Positions 26,936 to 35,778 of a stretch of DNA of 64,000 nucleotides are shown here, one piece after another. The notes under the pieces were generated by a model. That model ran no database searches. It was given only the letters and a program-made list of their open reading frames with translations, and had not been told where the DNA came from. The stretch's first letter is position 1. Each line of letters starts with the position of its first letter. The stretch covers positions 121,410-185,409 of the forward strand of contig CAYNHZ010000004.1 in NCBI GenBank assembly GCA_964397445.1. The letters are read 5' to 3'. A program made the translations under genes and the position numbers. The stretch comes from CAYNHZ01 sp964397445. GTDB lineage: Bacteria; Bacteroidota; Bacteroidia; Bacteroidales; UBA932.

Positions 26936-27520
26936 ATGGCATCAAGGAAAACACCCGAAATAAACGGAGGTTCAATGGCAGACATATCGTTTCTAATGTT
27001 GATCTTCTTCCTGATGGTTACCACAATGGACCCTGAACAAGGTCTTTCAAGACTTCTTCCTCCTATGCCTGAAAAGGATCAGAAAGCAGAAGATCTTAAT
27101 GTGAATCGTCGTAATATATTGGAAGTTAAAATCAATCAGAGAAATAATGTTTTCGCTGGAGGACAATACATTTCTGATGATAGCCAACTGGAAAATTTAG
27201 TAATTGATTTCTTAAAGAATCCTACAAATGACGAAAAACTTTCTGCAAGGAAAGCAAAAAACATCGAAGGTTTTGGAGAATATATGGTTTCTGAAGGGGT
27301 TGTATCACTTCAAAACGACCGTTCTACTAATTACAAGACCTATATTGAAGTTCAAAACATACTAGTTAAGGCTTTTAATAAAATTCGAGATGAATTTTCG
27401 ATGAGTAATTTTGGTAAAGTTTACACTAATTTAAATGAAGAGCAACAACGAATTGTTCGTGATGCTATTCCTCAAACAATTTCAGAATCTGAACCAAAGG
27501 ATGTCGCTAAGAAAAAATAA
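26936..27520 (+). CDS. exbD: ExbD/TolR-type protein, first copy
   Basis: 194 residues. A short cytoplasmic N terminus, one membrane helix with the conserved Asp (MADISFLMLIFFLMVTTMD, about 15-33; Asp at about 17 is the expected proton-carrying residue), and a periplasmic domain longer than usual for ExbD. It works with ExbB. The two successive ExbDs differ in length and sequence and may form a heteromer, an arrangement common in the phylum. Confidence 0.9.
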   Translation: MASRKTPEINGGSMADISFLMLIFFLMVTTMDPEQGLSRLLPPMPEKDQKAEDLNVNRRNILEVKINQRNNVFAGGQYISDDSQLENLVIDFLKNPTNDEKLSARKAKNIEGFGEYMVSEGVVSLQNDRSTNYKTYIEVQNILVKAFNKIRDEFSMSNFGKVYTNLNEEQQRIVRDAIPQTISESEPKDVAKKK

Positions 27521-27534
27521 AGGAGAAATACAGT

Positions 27535-28011
27535 ATGGCTAAATTCAGAAAAAAAAGTGAAGGCGGTATGGCCGCGATAAATACAGCATCTCTACCGGAT
27601 ATTGTATTTATGATACTTATGTTCTTTATGGTTTCAACAAGTATGCGTAAAACTGACCGTATGGTAACAGTTAAACTTCCTGAAGCCACAGAGATAGCTA
27701 AATTGGATAGGAAAGATTTATCATCATACATCTATATCGGACAACCTACAAGAAAATTTCAAGCTTTGTATGGTAACGATGCTCGTATCCAATTGAACGA
27801 CTCTTTCAAGAATGTAAATGATATTAGAGACTTTATTGCTGCAGAAAGAGAGGCAAGAAGTGAAGCTGACCGTAACTTAATGACAGTTTCTCTAAAAATA
27901 GATGAGAACACCTATATGGGTATTGTTGGTGAGGTTAAACAGGAACTTCGTAGATGTTCTGCTCGTAAGATTATGTACGCTGCAAGAAAGAAAACTGAAA
28001 TCAACTACTAA
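27535..28011 (+). CDS. exbD: ExbD/TolR-type protein, second copy
   Basis: 158 residues. Its membrane helix (ASLPDIVFMILMFFMVSTSM, about 17-36) again holds the conserved Asp (about 21), followed by the periplasmic domain ending CSARKIMYAARKKTEINY. It is the last gene of the exbB set; a strong hairpin terminator follows 22 nt downstream. The preceding AGGAGA stretch about 10 nt before the start is one of the few Shine-Dalgarno-like sequences in the window. Confidence 0.9.
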   Translation: MAKFRKKSEGGMAAINTASLPDIVFMILMFFMVSTSMRKTDRMVTVKLPEATEIAKLDRKDLSSYIYIGQPTRKFQALYGNDARIQLNDSFKNVNDIRDFIAAEREARSEADRNLMTVSLKIDENTYMGIVGEVKQELRRCSARKIMYAARKKTEINY

Positions 28012-28033
28012 TTATTCATAGTATTATTAATTT

Positions 28034-28070
28034 AGAATGGGTGTCTCAGAAATTGGGCACCCATTCTTTA
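28034..28070 (+). terminator. Rho-independent terminator after the exbB-exbD set
   Basis: A 10-bp perfect stem (28034-28043 with 28058-28067), GC-rich at its centre, closes a 14-nt loop and is followed by a short T run. Confidence 0.8.
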
Positions 28071-28086
28071 CATAAGTCAATATAAA

Positions 28087-29301
28087 ATGAAAAAAACAAT
28101 TTTAGTTCTTATTTTCACTATTATAGCATTATCGTGGTCTGATGCATTTGCAAAAAACACAAAGGCTAAATATGTGTTTTACTTTATCGGTGATGGAATG
28201 GGATTTAGCCATATCTCTATAGCTGAGGCATATCAGGCACATTTGCAGGGTAAAAACGGAAGTACCCCCCTATCATTTACACAATTTCCAGTGATGGGGA
28301 TGGCAACCACTTATTCAGCTTCAAATATGGTAACTTGTTCCTCAGCTGCCGGAACTGCATTATCTACAGGGTATAAAACTAATAATGGTTTTCTTGGAGT
28401 ACTCCCAGACTCATCAAAAGTGGAGAGTATCTCATACAAAATTCATAAAGCAGGGTATAAAGTTGGGATTACGACAACTGTCTCATTAGACCACGCAACA
28501 CCAGGGGCATTTTATGCAAACTCTACAAGCAGAGATAATTATTATGAAATATCGCAGCAACTCCCATCATCACAATTTGAATTTTTCGGTGGGGGAGGTT
28601 TTATTTCTCCTAATGGAAAAGATAAGAATCTCACCTCCTCCTATGACAATGTAGAGGAAATGGGATATATAATTGCATCAGGGATAGATGATTATAAAGC
28701 TAAGAAACAAGAGGGGAAAAAGATGGTACTACTTCAAAAGGAGGGAAAAGAGAGCCACGAGTTAAAATATGCAATAGATATGAAGGAGGGGGATATGAAA
28801 CTCTCCGATATAGTATCTGCTGCAACTGATTTCCTCAATAATAAAAAAGGTTTCTTTTTAATGGCTGAGGGGGGAAAAATAGATTGGGGAGGACACGCAA
28901 ACGATGCTAAAACAACAATTATGGAGGTTATTGACTTTTCAAATGCCATAACCGTTGCGTACAATTTTTATCTTGAGCATCCAGATGAGACATTGATTGT
29001 TGTCACAGCAGACCACGAAACCGGAGGATTCTCTATGGCAAGAGAGAAAGGGTATCAAGTGTATTTAGATGAATTGAAAGAGCTGTCAGGATCAAAAGAT
29101 TTTAACAAAGATGAAGATTATTCTAAGAAGGTAGATCTCGCAACAGAGAAAGCGAGGCTGAGTTGGACAACAAAATCCCATTCAGGGGTGGCAGTACCTG
29201 TTTTTGCAATAGGTCAAGGAAGCAATCTATTCTCCGGAAGGATGGATAATACCGAAATACCTAAAAAAATATGCACAGCAATGGGGGTAAAATTTGAATG
29301 A
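28087..29301 (+). CDS. Alkaline phosphatase (PhoA superfamily)
   Basis: 404 residues with an N-terminal signal peptide (1-22, ending SDAFA). Metal and active-site motifs of the family are present: YFIGDGMGF (first metal Asp), MVTCSSAAGTALSTG (nucleophilic Ser in the expected motif), AEGGKIDWGGHAND, VTADHETGG, and a C-terminal KSHSGVAVPVF supplying the last His. It is a periplasmic or outer-surface phosphomonoesterase for phosphate scavenging. No Pho box could be identified. It stands alone between a terminator and the asnS promoter. Confidence 0.92.
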   Translation: MKKTILVLIFTIIALSWSDAFAKNTKAKYVFYFIGDGMGFSHISIAEAYQAHLQGKNGSTPLSFTQFPVMGMATTYSASNMVTCSSAAGTALSTGYKTNNGFLGVLPDSSKVESISYKIHKAGYKVGITTTVSLDHATPGAFYANSTSRDNYYEISQQLPSSQFEFFGGGGFISPNGKDKNLTSSYDNVEEMGYIIASGIDDYKAKKQEGKKMVLLQKEGKESHELKYAIDMKEGDMKLSDIVSAATDFLNNKKGFFLMAEGGKIDWGGHANDAKTTIMEVIDFSNAITVAYNFYLEHPDETLIVVTADHETGGFSMAREKGYQVYLDELKELSGSKDFNKDEDYSKKVDLATEKARLSWTTKSHSGVAVPVFAIGQGSNLFSGRMDNTEIPKKICTAMGVKFE

Positions 29302-29316
29302 TAAGACCAATTTTTC

Positions 29317-29324
29317 TAACTTTG
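29317..29324 (+). promoter_or_regulatory. -7 box of asnS
   Basis: TAACTTTG is a full match to TAnnTTTG, ending 22 nt before the asnS ATG and 15 nt after the phosphatase stop. Confidence 0.6.
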
Positions 29325-29346
29325 TGAGATTGAAATAACCATAAAT

Positions 29347-30738
29347 ATGACACATAAACGACTAAAAGTATCGGAGTTACTTAAAGAGACTCCGGGAAAA
29401 GAGATCCTTGCCAAAGGATGGGTACGCACAAAACGGGGTAATAAGAGCATAGTATTCATCGCCTTGAACGATGGATCTACAATAAATAATATCCAAGTCG
29501 TATGTGATACTGCTTCTTTTTCAGAAGAGCTGCTAAAATCCATAACAACAGGTTCTTGTATAGCTGTTACTGGCACTCTTGTTGAATCCATTGGAGGGGG
29601 TCAGGCGGTGGAGATACAAGCAAAAGAATTACTATTGTATGGAGTGGCAGATCCCGAAAAATATCCATTGCAAAAGAAGGGACATAGTATGGAGTTTCTT
29701 AGAGAAATTGCCCACCTACGACCAAGAACTAACACCTTTGGGGCAGTCCTGAGAATACGACACGCAATGGCTTATGCTATTCATAAATACTTTAATGACA
29801 GAGGTTTCTTCTATCTTCATACCCCACTTATTACAGCATCAGACGCTGAAGGTGCAGGGGCAATGTTTCAAGTAACAACTCTTGATCTTAACAATCCGCC
29901 TCGCACTGAAGAGGGAAAAATCGACTACACTCAAGACTTCTTCGGTAAACACACAAGTCTTACAGTAAGTGGACAATTGGAGGGGGAGCTCGGTGCTATG
30001 GCTTTAGGGCAAATCTACACTTTCGGTCCAACTTTTAGAGCTGAAAATTCAAACACCCCGAGACACCTTGCCGAGTTTTGGATGATCGAACCCGAAGCAG
30101 CATTTTTCGATATAGAGGATAATATGGAACTTGCAGAAGATTTCATAAAGTATCTTGTAAAATATGCCCTTGATAACTGCATAGACGATCTTCAGTTTCT
30201 TAACAATATGTTTGATAAAGAGCTGATAACAAGACTTGAGAGCATTATAAACACAGAATTTGTCCGTCTTCCGTATACAGAAGGAGTTAAGATCTTGGTT
30301 GAGTCAGGTGTTAAATTTGAGTATCCTGTTTCTTGGGGAACAGACCTTCAAAGTGAACACGAAAGGTATCTTGTTGAGAAACATTTCGGCAAACCTGTAA
30401 TCCTAACAGATTACCCTAAAGACATTAAGGCTTTCTATATGAAGCAAAACGATGATGGTAAGACTGTTCGCGCTATGGATGTTTTGTTCCCGAAAATCGG
30501 AGAGATTATCGGAGGCTCTCAAAGAGAGGAGTCTCTTGAAAAATTAGAAAATAGAATAAAAGAGTTGAATATGGACACCTCCTCTTTATGGTGGTACATC
30601 GATACAAGACGATTTGGGACAGCACCACATAGTGGATTCGGTCTCGGGTTTGAACGATTGCTTCTATTTGTAACAGGTATGACAAATATTAGAGATGTGA
30701 TCCCATTTCCACGAACACCAAATACTGCAGAATTTTAA
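29347..30738 (+). CDS. asnS: Asparaginyl-tRNA synthetase
   Basis: 463 residues, class IIb synthetase. An N-terminal OB-fold anticodon-binding domain (about 15-110) precedes the catalytic core with motif 2 (FRAENSNTPRHLAEFWMIEPE) and motif 3 (GFGLGFERLLLFVTGM). The dedicated Asn enzyme is supported by the APHSGFGLG stretch and by FPRTPNTAEF at the C terminus. Its presence means Asn-tRNA can be made directly rather than only by amidation of Asp-tRNA. Confidence 0.95.
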   Translation: MTHKRLKVSELLKETPGKEILAKGWVRTKRGNKSIVFIALNDGSTINNIQVVCDTASFSEELLKSITTGSCIAVTGTLVESIGGGQAVEIQAKELLLYGVADPEKYPLQKKGHSMEFLREIAHLRPRTNTFGAVLRIRHAMAYAIHKYFNDRGFFYLHTPLITASDAEGAGAMFQVTTLDLNNPPRTEEGKIDYTQDFFGKHTSLTVSGQLEGELGAMALGQIYTFGPTFRAENSNTPRHLAEFWMIEPEAAFFDIEDNMELAEDFIKYLVKYALDNCIDDLQFLNNMFDKELITRLESIINTEFVRLPYTEGVKILVESGVKFEYPVSWGTDLQSEHERYLVEKHFGKPVILTDYPKDIKAFYMKQNDDGKTVRAMDVLFPKIGEIIGGSQREESLEKLENRIKELNMDTSSLWWYIDTRRFGTAPHSGFGLGFERLLLFVTGMTNIRDVIPFPRTPNTAEF

Positions 30739-30741
30739 AAT

Positions 30742-31362
30742 ATGCTAATAATAGGTATTGCCGGAGGAACCGGCTCAGGAAAAACAACAGTTGTTAATAG
30801 AATAACAGATTCATTTGAAAAGGGGGAAGTTGTGGTTATTCCTCAAGATTCCTACTATAAAGATAACAGCCACCTCTCAATAGAAGAGAGGCAACAATTA
30901 AACTTCGACCATCCAGACTCAATTGATTTTGATCTTCTTATCAAACAGCTTGGAGAGTTGAAAGAGGGAAAAACAATAAAACAACCTATTTACTCTTATA
31001 TCACTTGCACCAGATCAAAAACAGAGACACTGCCTGTAAATCCTGCGCATATTATAATTGTTGAAGGTATTCTGATATTCACTTGCAGCAAACTTCGTAA
31101 GTTATTGGATATTATGGTCTATGTTGATGCTGATGCCGATGATAGATTGTTAAGGGTTATTTCAAGGGATATAATGGAGAGAGGTAAGAGTGTCTCTAAT
31201 GTTATGGAACGGTACGAAAAGACAGTTAAACCTATGCATCTCCAATTTATTGAACCGACAAAAAGATATGCTGATATTATTGTTCCACAAGGGGGGCACA
31301 ATAATGTAGCAATAGATATACTGATTGCCACAATTGAAAAAGCTCTTCAACATAAAAATTAG
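30742..31362 (+). CDS. udk: Uridine kinase
   Basis: 206 residues. P-loop GIAGGTGSGKTT (5-16), then QDSYYKD (acceptor-site segment), FDHPDSIDFDLL and the phosphoribulokinase/uridine kinase core with SRDIMERGKS. It phosphorylates uridine and cytidine in pyrimidine salvage. The start is 3 nt after the asnS stop. The TonB-like gene begins inside its 3' end. Confidence 0.94.
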   Translation: MLIIGIAGGTGSGKTTVVNRITDSFEKGEVVVIPQDSYYKDNSHLSIEERQQLNFDHPDSIDFDLLIKQLGELKEGKTIKQPIYSYITCTRSKTETLPVNPAHIIIVEGILIFTCSKLRKLLDIMVYVDADADDRLLRVISRDIMERGKSVSNVMERYEKTVKPMHLQFIEPTKRYADIIVPQGGHNNVAIDILIATIEKALQHKN

Positions 31363-32059
31363 TAAAGAGAATAAGGCCGGATTGTATTTGACAATATCTG
31401 TTCACCTTATTGTATTGATAATATTTCTTATCTATTCTATCCAATATACTATCAGGTCAGAGTCCTCATTTGTCCTTGATTTCACAAAACAGGAGGAGTT
31501 GGAAAAGGAGATTGAGATTACGGCGATGAAGGAGAGTGTAAGCAAAGAACTTGATGAGCTTATAGCTCAAGCAAGAACAAAAACACCTCGGAATGTGGTA
31601 GTTGATGCCTCTTCACTAAAGGATGACAGAAATAAAAAGCCCAACGATATATATAATCAAGCCAAAAAACTTCAGGAAAAACTTAACGCTTCTAAGCGTG
31701 CAGCAGAAGCTGCTTCGGATGATTCGCAAAATATCCCCACAAATAGCAGTGAACAGAATACCAAAGAGGAGTCATATAAAGGGCCTTCTGTAATTTCATA
31801 CACTTTGAAAGGGAGAAAATCTATGTCTCTACCTATTCCTGCCTACAAATGTATGTCAGGTGGAGATGTTTCGGTTGCTATAATTGTGAATCAAAAAGGG
31901 TATGTTGTATCTGTAAGAATAATTGATGAGGTCTCGTCTAATGACGATTGTTTACGTGATTATGCAATGAAAGCCGCCAAACAATCCAGATTTACAGCCT
32001 CTTCCACTGCTAATGACAGAGAAGCTGGGGAGATAGTTTATAGATTTGTGGAGCAATAA
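31325..32059 (+). CDS. TonB-like energy transducer protein
   Basis: Up to 244 residues. No ATG fits; TTG codons at 31325 and 31334 (MKKLFNIKISKENK) are candidate starts, so the gene overlaps udk by about 30-38 nt. One membrane helix at about 18-38 is followed by a charged region (Glu/Lys/Ala-rich, about 50-150) that spans the periplasm. The C-terminal domain (about 165-244, with GGDVSVAIIVNQKGYVVSVR) resembles the TonB C terminus. It would carry energy from an ExbB/ExbD complex to outer-membrane receptors. The central region lacks the usual Pro repeats. Confidence 0.72.
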   Translation: MPQLKKLFNIKISKENKAGLYLTISVHLIVLIIFLIYSIQYTIRSESSFVLDFTKQEELEKEIEITAMKESVSKELDELIAQARTKTPRNVVVDASSLKDDRNKKPNDIYNQAKKLQEKLNASKRAAEAASDDSQNIPTNSSEQNTKEESYKGPSVISYTLKGRKSMSLPIPAYKCMSGGDVSVAIIVNQKGYVVSVRIIDEVSSNDDCLRDYAMKAAKQSRFTASSTANDREAGEIVYRFVEQ

Positions 32060-32068
32060 TCCTCCGAC

Positions 32069-33667
32069 CTAATGCAACTTATTTCTATTTGGATCTGTTG
32101 CAACTTTTATAACATTATCTATCTCAGCAATAATAGGATAAAAGGCCATATCATCCATCTGAGAGTAACGCCCTATCATTGCACGAAGTTGCGTCATAAT
32201 AACCTCTTTAGAGATATTCCATTCATTGTTTTTGATCTTTAATCCCTTATCGGTAATATAGGATTTAAAGTTCGATTCAATATTCATCTGAGAGAGCAGA
32301 GTGTTGAGTTGATCCATATTGGAAACACCACGCAATTGATTTCTATACTTATCTGCGATAGCTATTGCAAATTTGACCTGAAGAGATTGTCTGTTGATTT
32401 TTAGGAGGAGATCAGTTACTCCAACAGTATCCATTGGAACAAATATATCGGGAATAATACCCCCTCCGCCATATACAATCTTCCCTTTTGGAGTGGTGAA
32501 TTTTAAAGAGTCATTCTTTGGGATACTATCTGAAACAGTCATCTCTCCATGTTTGTACCTCTCGATAATATCATACATATAGTCGTCCCCCCCCTTTTTA
32601 TAAGGTTTCTGTATCGATCTACCTGTCGGGGTATAAAATCTTGCAACTGTCAACCTAATCCCCGAGTTATCTGAGAAATTAATCGGTTCTTGAACAAGAC
32701 CCTTACCGAAAGATCTTCTTCCTATGATCTCACCTCTATCATTGTCCTGAATAGCCCCTGCAAAGATCTCACTTGAAGAGGCAGAGGTCTCATTTATAAG
32801 GACTGAAAGTGACATATCTTGACATTTCCCTTTTCCATCACAATAGAAGTCTTGTCTCTGACGATGCTTTCCTTGCATATAAACTATCAAATCCCCTTTC
32901 TTGAGAAATTCATTCGAGATAAGAAGAGCTTGGTCTAAATACCCCCCCGTATTGTCTCTCAAATCGAAAATAAGATGCTTAATCTTCTCAAAACCGATGG
33001 CAGAGAGCCCCTTCATCACCTCCTGATAACTTGTCTTTGAAAATTTCGATAGCTTAATATATGCTGTCGTATCGTCTATCATATAGGAGACATCTACACT
33101 TTTAATAGGGATTTTACCCCTTGTTATATCAAAATGGACAAGTTCTACCCCCCTCTGAACAACAATTGCAACCTTTGTTCCCGACTCACCTCTCATAAGC
33201 GACATCAATGAATCTTGAGCTATCTTAACACCTGCAACCACTTTATTATCAATCTTTATTATCCTATCTCCGGATAATAATCCAGCACGTTCTGATGGAC
33301 CTCCGACGATAACACTAACCACGATAGCAGTATCTTCCGGAACATTAAAAGTGATCCCGATACCGCCAAAATTGCCCTCTAACTCCTCATCCGCATCTTT
33401 CAGATCCTTTGGTGGAAGATAGACGGAATGGGGGTCCAACTCTTTTAGAAAAACAGGAATTGTCTTCTCTATTACATTATTATAATCTATATCATCAACA
33501 TAGTTCTGATCTAATTGCTCAAGAATCAGAGTTATTTTATCCCAATTATGCGACTTTACAGAGATCTCTCTATATTTCCGCATATCAATAATCTTAGTAA
33601 TAATGCTTCCCGTCATTATTAAAATGACTGAGATCAATATAATTTTTATAATCCTGTAATTCCTCAT
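32069..33667 (-). CDS. S41-family carboxy-terminal processing protease
   Basis: 532 residues. An N-terminal signal anchor (about 7-25) is followed by a helical region, a PDZ domain (about 90-170, GGIGITFNVP onward with GPSERAGLLSGDRIIKID) and the S41 catalytic domain: FDLRDNTGGYLDQA, NETSASSSEIFAGAIQD (catalytic Ser within SASSSE) and GRRSFGKGLVQ (catalytic Lys). It is a periplasmic C-terminal processing protease. The start overlaps no neighbour, and the dCMP deaminase gene lies 10 nt upstream on the same strand. Confidence 0.94.
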   Translation of the reverse strand: MRNYRIIKIILISVILIMTGSIITKIIDMRKYREISVKSHNWDKITLILEQLDQNYVDDIDYNNVIEKTIPVFLKELDPHSVYLPPKDLKDADEELEGNFGGIGITFNVPEDTAIVVSVIVGGPSERAGLLSGDRIIKIDNKVVAGVKIAQDSLMSLMRGESGTKVAIVVQRGVELVHFDITRGKIPIKSVDVSYMIDDTTAYIKLSKFSKTSYQEVMKGLSAIGFEKIKHLIFDLRDNTGGYLDQALLISNEFLKKGDLIVYMQGKHRQRQDFYCDGKGKCQDMSLSVLINETSASSSEIFAGAIQDNDRGEIIGRRSFGKGLVQEPINFSDNSGIRLTVARFYTPTGRSIQKPYKKGGDDYMYDIIERYKHGEMTVSDSIPKNDSLKFTTPKGKIVYGGGGIIPDIFVPMDTVGVTDLLLKINRQSLQVKFAIAIADKYRNQLRGVSNMDQLNTLLSQMNIESNFKSYITDKGLKIKNNEWNISKEVIMTQLRAMIGRYSQMDDMAFYPIIAEIDNVIKVATDPNRNKLH

Positions 33668-33677
33668 CTCAATAGAA

Positions 33678-34091
33678 TTAATATTTACAAACTTCTATTC
33701 CTGCTTTTTTCAACAAATCAATACCATCTGTCACTCGGTATTCGTCGTGATAAACAACTCTTCGTATTCCTGCCTGAATAATCAGTTTGGAACACTCGAT
33801 ACAAGGGGCAGCAGTTACATACAAAGTGGCATCAGCACTACTGTTATTGGACTTAGCAACTTTTGTAATAGCATTAGCCTCAGCGTGAAGCACATAGGGC
33901 TTGGTTAGCCCTTTTTCATCTTCACAAACATTCTCAAAACCTGAAGGTGTACCATTGTAGCCATCAGAAATAATCATTTTATCTTTTACGATAATAGCAC
34001 CAACCTGCCTTCTAATGCAATACGAATTTTTAGCCCATACTTGAGCCATTTCCAAATAACTCTTGTCAAATTGAATCTGTTTCTTGTCCAT
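33678..34091 (-). CDS. Deoxycytidylate (dCMP) deaminase-family protein
   Basis: 137 residues with the zinc deaminase motifs HAEANAI (His ligand and catalytic Glu) and AAPCIECSKLII (PCxxC). The N-terminal segment WAKNSYCIRRQVGAIIVKD and GYNGTPSGFENVCED are typical of ComEB/dCMP deaminases. These convert dCMP to dUMP for thymidylate synthesis. It is cotranscribed with the S41 protease and the acyl-CoA ligase. Confidence 0.92.
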   Translation of the reverse strand: MDKKQIQFDKSYLEMAQVWAKNSYCIRRQVGAIIVKDKMIISDGYNGTPSGFENVCEDEKGLTKPYVLHAEANAITKVAKSNNSSADATLYVTAAPCIECSKLIIQAGIRRVVYHDEYRVTDGIDLLKKAGIEVCKY

Positions 34092-34097
34092 AAAACA

Positions 34098-35759
34098 CTA
34101 ATTATGCCCCCTTTGATATAAATAACGTTTAATACTCCTCTTAGGTGTCTTCTCAAACTCCTCCGGAAAAATCTCAACAGAAGCAATTTTATAATAGTTT
34201 GGAAGATTTGCATTCATCTCTTTTACACTCTCATTTAGTTTATCAAGTATCTGCTTTTTCGATAATCCCTCTTTTTCGGCCAATTCAAAATCGGGGAAAA
34301 TAAGGGCTACGAGAAGACCTTTGTCCTCAATTACCAAAGACTCACTTACATAAGGCATATTATTTATCTCCCCCTCAATCTCCTCAGGATAGATATTTTG
34401 ACCGGAAGGTCCGAGAATCATACTCTTACAACGCCCCCTTATAAAAAGATACCCCTCAGAATCCATAACTCCGAGGTCACCTGTTTTAAACCATCCGTCC
34501 TCTGTAAATGCACTCTTTGTAGCCTCCTCATTTTTATAATACCCTAAAAATACATTATCACCCCTAACCAATATTTCGCCTGCAATATTTGTAGGATCGG
34601 GAGAGTCTATTTTAACCTCCATTCTTGGAGCAGCCTTACCACAAGAGTATAGTTTGTTCTTATCCCAAGGGGCATAGGTGATGATCGGACCACACTCTGT
34701 CATCCCATATCCAACAGTATATCTAAATCCTATCTTTTTAAAGAATGCCTCGGCCTCTCTATTAAATGCGGCTCCCCCTATTATAACCTCGCTAAATCTC
34801 TCTCCAAATGTTGCATTTAACTCAGCATTGATTTTTTTATGAATTTTTTGGTCAATAACCGGTAATTTCAATAAAATTTTCAGATCCGCACGGGAAATAA
34901 GTGGTTCAAGTTTCTTTTTATAAATTTTCTCAATAACCAATGGAACAGCTATTATAACATCGGGTTTGATCGCAGCCATCGACTCTAAAATAATTTTCGG
35001 AGTTGGGAGTCTTGTTAGAAAATGGACATGAGATCCTAAGCATATTTCAAAGAAAAACTCGAACATCATACCATACATATGGGCAGTTGGGAGCATTGCA
35101 ACCGAGTTTGAACCATTGTCCATATGGGGTTGAACAGCTATCCCGAAAAGGGCATTTGACAAAAGTGAACGATAAGGAATCATAACCCCCTTTGAAAATC
35201 CAGATGTCCCTGAAGTATAATTGATCATAGCGAGCTCCTCAGGAGAATCTTTATAATAATTTACACACTCTGGATGAAAACTCTTTGGGTATTTCTTACC
35301 AAATAGTTCGTTGAGATGCTCCCTTGTGTCAATTATCTTACTATCCTTTGCGTACAAAATAGAGAAATCATTAAGAAGTATAATTGCGTCAAGATCCGGC
35401 ATTTGAGATTGACTCAACCCATCCCAGATAACATCACCTACAAAAAGAAGTTTTGATTCCGAATGATTTACGAGATGATAAATGTTTGAACTTTTAAATT
35501 CGTGTAAAATCGGAACAGGGACTGCACCATATGTCAATACAGCAAGAAAAACCACCCCCCAATTGGCCTGATTTCGTGCACAAATAGAGATTTTATCACC
35601 TTTTTTAACTCCACAAATCTCAAATATAATGTGCATTTTCTCAATCCGTCGTGCTACATCCCTATAATACAGAGTAACTCCGTTATAATCAGATAAAGCA
35701 GGACAATTCCAATTTTCTCTTACACTTTTTTCAATTAACTTGTTTAAAGATTGATCCAT
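34098..35759 (-). CDS. AMP-forming acyl-CoA ligase (long-chain fatty acid type)
   Basis: 553 residues. ANL-superfamily adenylating enzyme with P-loop-like motif INYTSGTSGFSKGVM (about 175-189), GYGMTECGPIITY (adenine binding), GWFKTGDLGVMDSEG and the C-terminal lid domain (about 445-553, with the catalytic Lys region RSIKRYLYQ). The general reaction is ATP-dependent formation of acyl-CoA from a free fatty acid. The chain-length preference cannot be read from sequence. It lies 6 nt upstream of the dCMP deaminase. Confidence 0.9.
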   Translation of the reverse strand: MDQSLNKLIEKSVRENWNCPALSDYNGVTLYYRDVARRIEKMHIIFEICGVKKGDKISICARNQANWGVVFLAVLTYGAVPVPILHEFKSSNIYHLVNHSESKLLFVGDVIWDGLSQSQMPDLDAIILLNDFSILYAKDSKIIDTREHLNELFGKKYPKSFHPECVNYYKDSPEELAMINYTSGTSGFSKGVMIPYRSLLSNALFGIAVQPHMDNGSNSVAMLPTAHMYGMMFEFFFEICLGSHVHFLTRLPTPKIILESMAAIKPDVIIAVPLVIEKIYKKKLEPLISRADLKILLKLPVIDQKIHKKINAELNATFGERFSEVIIGGAAFNREAEAFFKKIGFRYTVGYGMTECGPIITYAPWDKNKLYSCGKAAPRMEVKIDSPDPTNIAGEILVRGDNVFLGYYKNEEATKSAFTEDGWFKTGDLGVMDSEGYLFIRGRCKSMILGPSGQNIYPEEIEGEINNMPYVSESLVIEDKGLLVALIFPDFELAEKEGLSKKQILDKLNESVKEMNANLPNYYKIASVEIFPEEFEKTPKRSIKRYLYQRGHN

Positions 35760-35778
35760 AAATTATTAAAGTTTTATT

